Shown piece by piece: positions 56,764-64,000 of a stretch of DNA of 64,000 bases. The stretch covers positions 3,203,501 through 3,267,500 of the forward strand of contig CATNEN010000041.1 in assembly GCA_950097015.1 (NCBI GenBank), read 5' to 3'. This DNA is from Macrostomum hystrix. Its lineage: Eukaryota > Platyhelminthes > Macrostomidae. The notes below the pieces were generated by a model. It was not told the DNA's origin, made no database searches, and was given only the letters and a program-made list of their open reading frames with translations. Within the stretch, counting starts at the first letter, position 1. Every line of letters starts with the position of its first letter. Both the position numbers and the translations under genes were made by a program.

Positions 56764-59700
56764 TGTGGCGCCTCAAGCGGTCGTTAGCTTCTGCGGACGC
56801 AATCTCGGGGCCTGCCGCCCATGCGGCTTGGCTCGGCCTAGGGCCCTGCTGCTGCAACTGAGTATTAGGCTGAGTCGATGGGCTGCAGTGGCGCCGCTGG
56901 AAGTTGCAGCGGTACTTTGAGTCAGGCAAAACTCCGTTGCCAAGAATCACTGAACTCGACGATGTCGGACCTGCCGCGGCTGGGCACGCTGAAAGTATTA
57001 AGTGCCGAGCGAGCGATGAGTGAGCGGAGCGAGACTCGCGTACGGCTGGCTTGTGCAATGCGCTTCTGTTGGCAGTAGGGATTCTGGTTGAGATGCGGCA
57101 AGGAGGGGAGTACGGGCGGCCCGTGGGAGAATCCAAATGGGTGGGATGAGGCAGGCTGCGACTGCGGGCCTACTGCAGCTGCCATTGGCTGTCGGCCTGA
57201 GCCGTCAGTGGGCTGCTAGAGGTGAAGCAGTAGCCTCTCTGCCCTAAAACCGGCGCGATCCGGATCGGTCGGCATGGACGCCCCCCGCCCCACCTCGGCT
57301 CTGACCCTCCCGCGGGCCGGGGAAGAAAAGCGCCCCGCTGCCCATTGTTGTTGCCGTGATCGATTGCTCAGCGGGTCTCGGCCTACGAATTTAGGACCCT
57401 CGCATCGGCGGAGAATCTGGCTGCTAGCCCGCCACTGTTGGCTGTCAGGCTGCTCCGAGGGATTTCAGGAAGCTGAGGCGGCGAGGTCGGGTTGGCGAAC
57501 TCCTGTCCCTGGGTGACACAGGCAAGCTGGAAATGTTTTGAAAAAAGCAGCTGTGAAAGTTTAGCAGAATTCTTCGTCACTGGCCTACCTTGATGGGCCT
57601 GTCCGTCGGATGGGCACTGTTCTGGTTCTTGTTACCTCCCTACTAAGGTGGGTTCGGTCAGCGCAGCAGGAAGTGAAGGCCAGGGAAATATTTGGCAAGT
57701 CGCGGTTTCCACGCTGGGGCGAGTTGGAACGGAGAAAAAAGTCCCAACTCGAGGCGTTCGAAGACGAGGCAATTAGCGAGCTTCCGTCGACAAACTCCCA
57801 CGGAGAGGCAGCATGCGGGCAGTTCCGCAGCGGGCGCACGTCTCTTGCGAAGTCTGACGCCTCTGACAGGTCAGCGCAGGGTCAGCAGCTGCAGTTTTTC
57901 CTTAGATGCAGCAGCCGAACTTGCCCATTGCGAATCAGCTTCCGTTGCTGTCTGCCACGTGCACTTTTGCGTCTGCGCTAATGCATTTAGCCCAGATGGG
58001 GCGCTGGGGACGCGCCAGGCGATAAAGTCGAAATAATTGAATAATTATTGGCTGGCTGCACTGAACGCAAGCTCTTTGGCCCTCGGCTTTGAGCTCAGCT
58101 GCCTGGCACTGATTTCATTAGCGGCCAAAATGAACTCACGGGCCATGGCTCGCACTTTTAGTTTTATTGCTGGCAGTTACGACTTTCCAATAGCCAGAGT
58201 TCACAGAGCATTCGTGATCAGGCAGCTGTGGCTGACTGAACCACGCATTAAATATAATTTTATAATTGCTTATGAACTAGACAATGGCCTGCCGCCTGAA
58301 ACGATGCTGCATATTTACTTAGGGAGGCAATGACAATGCAGACGGTAATTCAGCCTTCAAGCAGTTTCAGGTTGCGCTGATAACAAATCATGGCGTGACT
58401 CGGCAATGCTCTTGCAGCCTCAGAGAGCATGGCGATAGAGAAGGGCGCAAGCGTTGCTCGCACTCTCGCTGCTCCCCACCGCCGTGTTTGCTCGGAGCGG
58501 AAGGGTGGAGCGGGCGGTCATCACAGTGAAATCCCCGCTGGCCGCCCGCGCCCGCCCGGTCTACTCCCGTACACACAGGCACCCAACTTTGGCTTTGAGG
58601 TGGGCTTATCTCGCGCACTTCTTTGCGTCTCCCTCAGAGCTTCACGGTGACACGCCGGCTCCTCTCTCCCTGGCCTGCCAGCCCCAGCCGCTGCGGGAGT
58701 TCATGCCGTGGGCCAGTGAGCGAACTCCACGGCACTCTCTGCCCCCCAGCTTTCATTTCTGTCAGTCTCCCAGTCTGCCGCAACCGCTCTCTCCAGGAGC
58801 AAAGATCGGTAAATTAGCTTAAGTCGCAGAGTGAGGGAGCGGCAGCTTCAAGAACTCTCGTCATTCAGAGCCGTAGGCAGGGGCTGCGTCAAATTTCTCC
58901 TCCCTCCAAACGAATTCATCAAAAGGAATCTTATATCCCGTCCGGCCACTCACGGCGAGTGAAAGTTCCGCTTCCCCGAAGGAATGAGGGGATGTTAAGC
59001 AGAACTTATTGCAGAGTCGAGTGGGCCTCCGGAGCTGGTTCCGCCCCTCCCCAGTCAGGATCGGGCGTGTTGGAACCGGTCGTAGCAGTCTCTCTGCGGC
59101 CTTTGTGAGGACGTAATTAGGCCGGCGGCGGCTCGTGCCCGGGCTGTGCGCCTATGAAAGCTTGCATCCGCATCCTCTGAGCGGCAGTCTGCGATGAAGT
59201 TAATCCCAATTTGCTTTGAGACTGCCGGACTTGCCCCGGGCAGAGTTGCCACTAATCTGTTCCCGATTTCAACTTAATCCGGCCCCCTCAACCCCCAGGG
59301 GATACGAGAGATTGGGTCGAACTGACGAGGAGGGGCAGTGAGGGAGCCCGGAAAGCTGACGGGATTTCGGGGCATCTTGCGGGCACTGGAGGAGTGAGTG
59401 CCGAGCTTGAGTTTGAAATCCTTCAGGCCGGAGGGCCGGTCCGGACGGAAATCACGGCTGGCACAGAGGAAAGGCGAAGAAGAGCAGCTCAGGCTGGGAA
59501 GACGCGAGGAATACGATGCGGAAGAGCGAACGAGTGCCAGAGTACGGGACAGTATTCGAGAGAATTTCATGTTCTGAGCGAAAGTGACAGCAGAATAGAC
59601 AGCATTTCATCCCAGTCAGCAGAAGCTAGATATCGAAATGAATTTCAGCTCCATGTACCGCAGGTTTCATAAGCTCTTATACAAGTGCACAATTACAAGC

Positions 59701-60540
59701 GAGCTGCAGAGGTGGGTGGCGGCCAATCGATGGAGCCGCTGCCATGTTTAAATTTGGCATCAGATCTGTCCTGAACAGCACGAATAAGATCCCGGAGCCT
59801 CAACCCGCACAATCGGATTAACCAATGTGCGCAGAGGCCGAGGACTCGTGCATAATCTTCTCCCCAGCTCTAGTTGGAACTCAGCGGCAGATTCTGCGGT
59901 TAGTAAGCTCATTCTGCCTGGCTATCCGCCCCCAATCTCTCGCCCTCTGGCAACCCGTGAGCGAGGGAGCGGGGCGTTGGGGACGGGCGCGTCACTTGGC
60001 ATTACGCGTGAAAACGGGAAATTGCTTCGCGAAACGGAAGCCCCAGCCAGCCCTTGCCAGTCACGGACCGCACGGAGGTGGCAAGCAAGCGGGGACCACA
60101 GGATGTGTGTGGTGCTCGAGAAGGCAGCAAGGTCTTAGCGACTTCACTCTGCTTAATGAGCTGCGGAGAACAGCAAGTGCATGCCTCTGTCCCATGTCGG
60201 AGCTCCGCTGAGAAGCTCTGTTAGTCTCGTGAGCGCAGGTAGCAGGACAAAATAATGATTGACAGATGCCTCCTTGGAGCAGAAATCAGTGGTGCACAGT
60301 TGTTGCTGATCGTTTGTTCGGCTGTTTTCCCAAGTCCTCCAGGCTTCAGGCAACAAGTGCTGGACATTCCCCTCTTTCATCCCGCACAACCCACATCCTC
60401 ATCCTTCCAGAAGCTTCAGCCATTTTCAATGCCCAGCCATAGTGGAGCTATTCTCCTGAAATCACTTCTGCCTTCCTGCTGGAGAACTCAGGGCTTTCCT
60501 TTCGCACAGCGGCATAGACCTGCTTCATGCGCTCGTGTCT
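56764..60540. other. GC-rich intergenic DNA
   Basis: About 3.8 kb without recognised genes, tandem repeats or RNA genes. Many short open frames result from the high GC content. The first part is probably the promoter of the upstream channel exon. Confidence 0.4.
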
Positions 60541-60550
60541 CATTCAGTTA

Positions 60551-61260
60551 TCACTTGCACTCCAGCACTGCCACCAGATTGGCCAGCATTCCATAGCCAT
60601 CGTGGCGGCGACCGATGCGTCTTCGCAGCAGGAAGCCGTCTTCAGCCGAGGGGAGCGCAGTCCGAAGCACCCAGTCCAAGAGAAGCACGAAGAGGAACGG
60701 CGCCAGCGTGTCGACTTGCAGCACTCCTGACGAGGTGGCAAACAGGTCGGACAGGCCGTCCGCCGTAACAACAGCAGCGCGCGTGTCACGATACAGCAAC
60801 ATGACAGCGGCGACTAGCTGCTCTGGGACCCGGTAGGCTCGAAGGACGAGTGGGAGCGCGGCTCTCGACACCGAGTCAAACGCCTTGCGGAAGTCGACAA
60901 ACACGACGATCAGCGTTGACTCAGCTGGCAGGGCAATGTCCATCAACAGTGCGAAACTGGCTGGCAGCGGGGGCGAAGGCGCGTTCACAATGCCGTCGAA
61001 GAAGTCGCGCAATTCATTCCTGCGCTCCTCCGGAGTGTCGCCGGTCAGATTTAGCGCCACACGCCTCTTGCGCCCCGTCAGGGTCCGAACGGCCGTCCAC
61101 ACTGCGCGGCTCCTCACTTCTGGGCCAGCTGCTGTGATGGACTGGATGGGGTCGTCGACTGCGGCCTGCTGCCGCGTGTCCAGAAGACGTGCGAGCGAGT
61201 CCTCGGCGTCACCAGTGGGCCGTAGGGATCTTCGGAGTCACTCGATCTTCAACCACGCCT
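60551..61260 (-). pseudogene. Degenerate non-LTR (LINE) reverse transcriptase fragment
   Basis: Minus-strand frame of 188 codons plus upstream remnants. It retains the palm block VVFVDFRKAFDSV (motif A with its catalytic aspartate). It also has GVLQVDTLAPFLFVLLLD, where family members normally have glycine in place of V after Q. The segment before motif A seems deleted, because thumb-proximal text runs straight into it. The FADD motif is missing after the arginine-rich RRRIGRRHDGY. A dead, internally deleted copy. Confidence 0.82.
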
Positions 61261-61845
61261 ATCTGATCGTCGGATCGCTCTGCCAGACTGGCTGCGATCG
61301 CTCCGCCGGTCGCATCAGCGGGACCGTCTTCTCAGCTGTAGCTCTCACGCAGCTCTCAGCTGCAGCTCTCACGCACTGCATGTTTGAATATGCAGCCACG
61401 TAGATTCCAGGGGTCGCAGCCCCGCAGGTCTAACATAAACTGCATGTTTGAATATGCTGCCACGTAGGCAATCTCAAATTTGGGGAGAGTCAGTCAAAGT
61501 ACGCTGGTATTGGTTGAGTTAGAGCGTATTGGGTCGGATTTTAGCGGATTCGGATTCTCTCTTAGTGGGTTAATTTTCTATCTCGTAATTGTTCTTGACT
61601 GACTTTATCCAACCCCGGGTCTGCTCGGGGTCATGCTCCCTTGTAGGTCCCTCGATTCAAGTTCGGTTTTTTCGGCTTGGGAGGTCGACTTTTTCTGACT
61701 TCTTCTCTGTGAAGGAGGGTGGGTGAGATTGCGTTTGGTTTATGTGTCGTATTTTATTGTTTGGCTATAGTTTTCTATTGTCTTATCTGCCCTGTTTATT
61801 TTTTACTTTCATTTCTATGCGTTGCTACAATTTGGATTTTTAACG
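61261..61845. other. DNA between LINE fragments
   Basis: It contains a short duplicated phrase (tgcatgtttgaatatgc at about 61378 and 61441) and T-rich sequence. No gene. Confidence 0.4.
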
Positions 61846-61847
61846 TT

Positions 61848-62036
61848 TTAATCGTTAAAATTTTTAACGCTTTTATACGCCACCGCAGCCAGCCAATCAA
61901 CCACCTCATCGCCTGCGATACCACAGTGGCTGGGTACCTTCTCCTGCCTTTCAGCCTGACCAATCTGTCTCTTGATGGTCTGCAGCCCGCTCGTACTGTC
62001 CGTTGCCTTATCAAGCCTGCCTGTCGCTACTAACAT
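61848..62036 (-). pseudogene. LINE RNase H fragment
   Basis: The minus-strand frame contains VPSHCGIAGDEVVDWLAA, matching the C-terminal RNase H block of non-LTR retrotransposons. It lies 5' of the reverse transcriptase fragment on the same strand, the wrong order for one element, so it probably comes from another insertion or a rearrangement. The minus-strand frame at 62330-62070 may be more of it, but shows no firm motif. Confidence 0.55.
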
Positions 62037-62330
62037 CGCATAAGCAGGTATGCAGCCTCCGCCTTTTTCTTACAAGAGCTTCCGAGTTGCCCAGGAACTT
62101 CTGTTGAGATCTGCTTCCCCTCTTATCAGGAGCAACAGGAGTGGTCTGTGTCTGAGCGATAGATTTGCCTCAGTGAGCGCGCTTAAGTTGGCCGCTATCC
62201 CGTCTCTTTGCTCTGGCCAGCCATTGTGCCATTTCAAAAGACTGATCGCTTTTGAGTTGAAAGCCTTCCTGAATTGAAAGCCTTCTTGAATGCGGTGCTT
62301 CTGCTTTAGCCGAAAAAATAAATAAGCCAC

Positions 62331-62787
62331 TTCATGTCATGTGACCATCAGGGCTGGCTTACTTTTCATTAGGCTAGTAGTTGCTGTGTTGTAATCAGGA
62401 TAAGAACCAAAAGATAAGGGAGCAAGTGAATATCAGGGTCGCTGCCTTGCATGCTTAGCCAATGGAAATGGTGTGTGTGTACACCTGCCATACTTTCCTA
62501 ATTGATGTATTTATATTCATGTATCCGCCGAGAGTTCAATGCGAAAGTTTACGCCTATGCGCGCTAAAACCCAAAGCGAAGTCTGCAGTTTTTCTTTAAC
62601 TACGAGCGGCACAGATAGCAGAGCTAGGATAGAGGTGGGGGCAGCCACAGCAGGCTAATATTGTTTGCAGCCTTCGGACACGCTGCAACCTGGCCTATTG
62701 CACCCACATGCAGCTAATCTTGCAAGTTGAACAGCAGCTAGCTAAGGTGAATTGCTTCGAAGGCTATCAGTTTAGCGCAAGAAAGAA
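62331..62787. other. Upstream region of the aldolase-family gene
   Basis: No gene is seen. No TATA box or spliced-leader acceptor stands out close to the start codon. Confidence 0.35.
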
Positions 62788-63627
62788 ATGCTGACCGCAG
62801 CAATTATGCGCAGGGTTTGGACCCAGCAGCGGCCGCTTACGACTTTGCTCCGCCATCTGGCTGGAGGTTCAGCAGCAGTAGCTGCCGAGTTAAACTGGCA
62901 GGCCAGGGTGGACTTGGCCGCGGCCTACAGAGCGCTGGCCCAGCTGGGCTACAATGAAGGCATCTGCAACCACCTTAGCCTCATGACGCCTGCGGCTGAC
63001 GGCTCTGGTGCGGAGCTGATGCTGTTGGTGCCCTATGGTCTGCATTGGTCCCGCGTTCGAGCTTCCGACCTAGTTGGCCTCGACTCTCAAGGACGCATCT
63101 TTGAGGGTGACGGCCGTGCGGAGACTTCAGCGGCGACAATCCACCGGCCGCTGCACCTGGCTAGACCAGAGGCGAAGGCGGTATTCCACTTGCACAGTCC
63201 ATACACCACAGCGCTGAGCTGTCTGCGGGACCCTCGTCTGCGGATGGTGCATCAGAACTGCCTCTATTTCCTTACGAATTTGGCCTACGACATGGAATAC
63301 AGAGGCATCTCCGTGCACGACTCGGAGGGCGCTCGTTTGGCTGCCTGCCTGGCACCTGACAAGACATGCTTGATGATGGCCAACCACGGCTTCCTTGTGC
63401 TTGCAAGCACAGCAGCCATGGCCTTCCACTACGCCTACTACATAGAGCGTTGCGCAATGTATCAGCTGTTGGCCATGCAGTCGGGTCGCGAGCTCAAGGA
63501 GTTGGACCCAGCGCTAGCTGCGGCGGCGCACAAGGACATGGTGGAGTTTGTAGAGAAGGACGGTGAAATCTTCTTCAGGGCTGTGCAGCGCAAGATGAGG
63601 GAGGAGGGATCTGATTTTGATAAGTAA
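62788..63627 (+). CDS. Class II aldolase/adducin-family protein
   Basis: Single-exon frame of 279 residues. The class II aldolase fold is marked by NEGICNHLSL (about 56-65), the HLHSPYT block with H134 and H136, and NHG with H200; these three histidines are the usual zinc ligands. The glutamate that serves as catalytic base in fuculose- and ribulose-phosphate aldolases is not obvious at the expected place (TSAATIHRPLH). The reaction is therefore uncertain, and it may be one of the many adducin-head-like proteins without proven activity. The N-terminus is basic with few acidic residues (to about 34), so mitochondrial import is possible. The ATG at 62806 is an alternative start. Confidence 0.85.
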   Translation: MLTAAIMRRVWTQQRPLTTLLRHLAGGSAAVAAELNWQARVDLAAAYRALAQLGYNEGICNHLSLMTPAADGSGAELMLLVPYGLHWSRVRASDLVGLDSQGRIFEGDGRAETSAATIHRPLHLARPEAKAVFHLHSPYTTALSCLRDPRLRMVHQNCLYFLTNLAYDMEYRGISVHDSEGARLAACLAPDKTCLMMANHGFLVLASTAAMAFHYAYYIERCAMYQLLAMQSGRELKELDPALAAAAHKDMVEFVEKDGEIFFRAVQRKMREEGSDFDK

Positions 63628-64000
63628 CGGCAAGGTCTGTAAAGCGGATTCGCATCATCCCTGACTGGGCCAAACGTGTCATATCGGACTATTAAGCATT
63701 ACACAAAAATTCTCTTTTGGAATTTACTGCTTCCTAAATACACTGCCACTCGCGAAACTCGTTGGTCCTAAGTTCGAACTTAGGGGCCGAAATGTTGCCA
63801 AGCTAGGAGCAAAGATCACAATAATCTTTAAAAGTTAATTATTCATAGATTCAAGCTTTATTGTACGACCTCAAACTTTAGTTGCGCTACAATAAGTAAC
63901 CGTTCAATATTTCTAAACTTAATACAGTATTGGCTCGGAGGCCAAATTGATGTTCCAATCGCAATGAACTGCATCTCAAACTATCTTGTACGCAGCACAA
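63628..64000. other. Downstream of the aldolase-family gene
   Basis: AT-rich sequence, presumably 3' untranslated and intergenic. Nothing else is seen. Confidence 0.35.

Overview
This is animal nuclear DNA. The genes have many short exons with GT-AG introns, and several products are metazoan families (Ral guanine-nucleotide exchange factor, ZC3H18, CFAP97/Hemingway, Cys-loop chloride channel subunits). The genes are GC-rich; the gene-poor DNA is AT-rich and full of transposon remains. Nearly every larger intron is a private minisatellite. This fits a free-living invertebrate, perhaps a macrostomid-type flatworm, but the species is inferred from style only and is not shown by the sequence.

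Layout. 1-5720: an unrecognised ORF, an LTR-retrotransposon-like leader, then a degenerate Tc1/mariner-superfamily element with about 165-bp inverted repeats whose right repeat is interrupted by a second, AT-rich, non-coding transposon. 5721-10811 (+): six exons encoding one 1020-residue protein, a cysteine desulfurase fused to a TtcA-type tRNA thiolase with a C-terminal membrane segment. 10812-16799: intergenic repeats, a second LTR-like leader and a 958-bp inverted-repeat element. 16800-19452 (+): a ZC3H18 homologue without the CCCH finger. 22379-20501 (-): an F-box/leucine-rich protein. 22380-26192: AT-rich DNA ending in a 24-bp minisatellite. 26193-32843 (+): a RalGDS/RGL-type exchange factor in nine exons. 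32844-39545: large minisatellites and a tRNA-derived SINE. 39546-44725 (+): exons of a CFAP97-like domain that read in phase into diverged annexin repeats. 50333-47411 and 56763-55820 (-): two nearly identical Cys-loop channel first exons, with a single TM3-TM4 exon visible. 56764-62787: GC-rich intergenic DNA and LINE fragments. 62788-63627 (+): a class II aldolase/adducin-family enzyme.

How the genes relate: they do not form a functional cluster. The strongest internal logic lies in single polypeptides, namely desulfurase plus thiolase, and possibly CFAP97 plus annexin.

The most unusual general pattern is that several intronic tandem repeats begin inside the last bases of the upstream exon. 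Every repeat unit therefore carries a copy of the exon end and its 5' splice site. Two-copy (young-looking) and roughly 20-copy versions occur side by side. I propose these junction-anchored splice-donor arrays as the signal most worth following. All gene models were assembled by hand from reading frame, splice consensus and phase; each spliced total is divisible by three.
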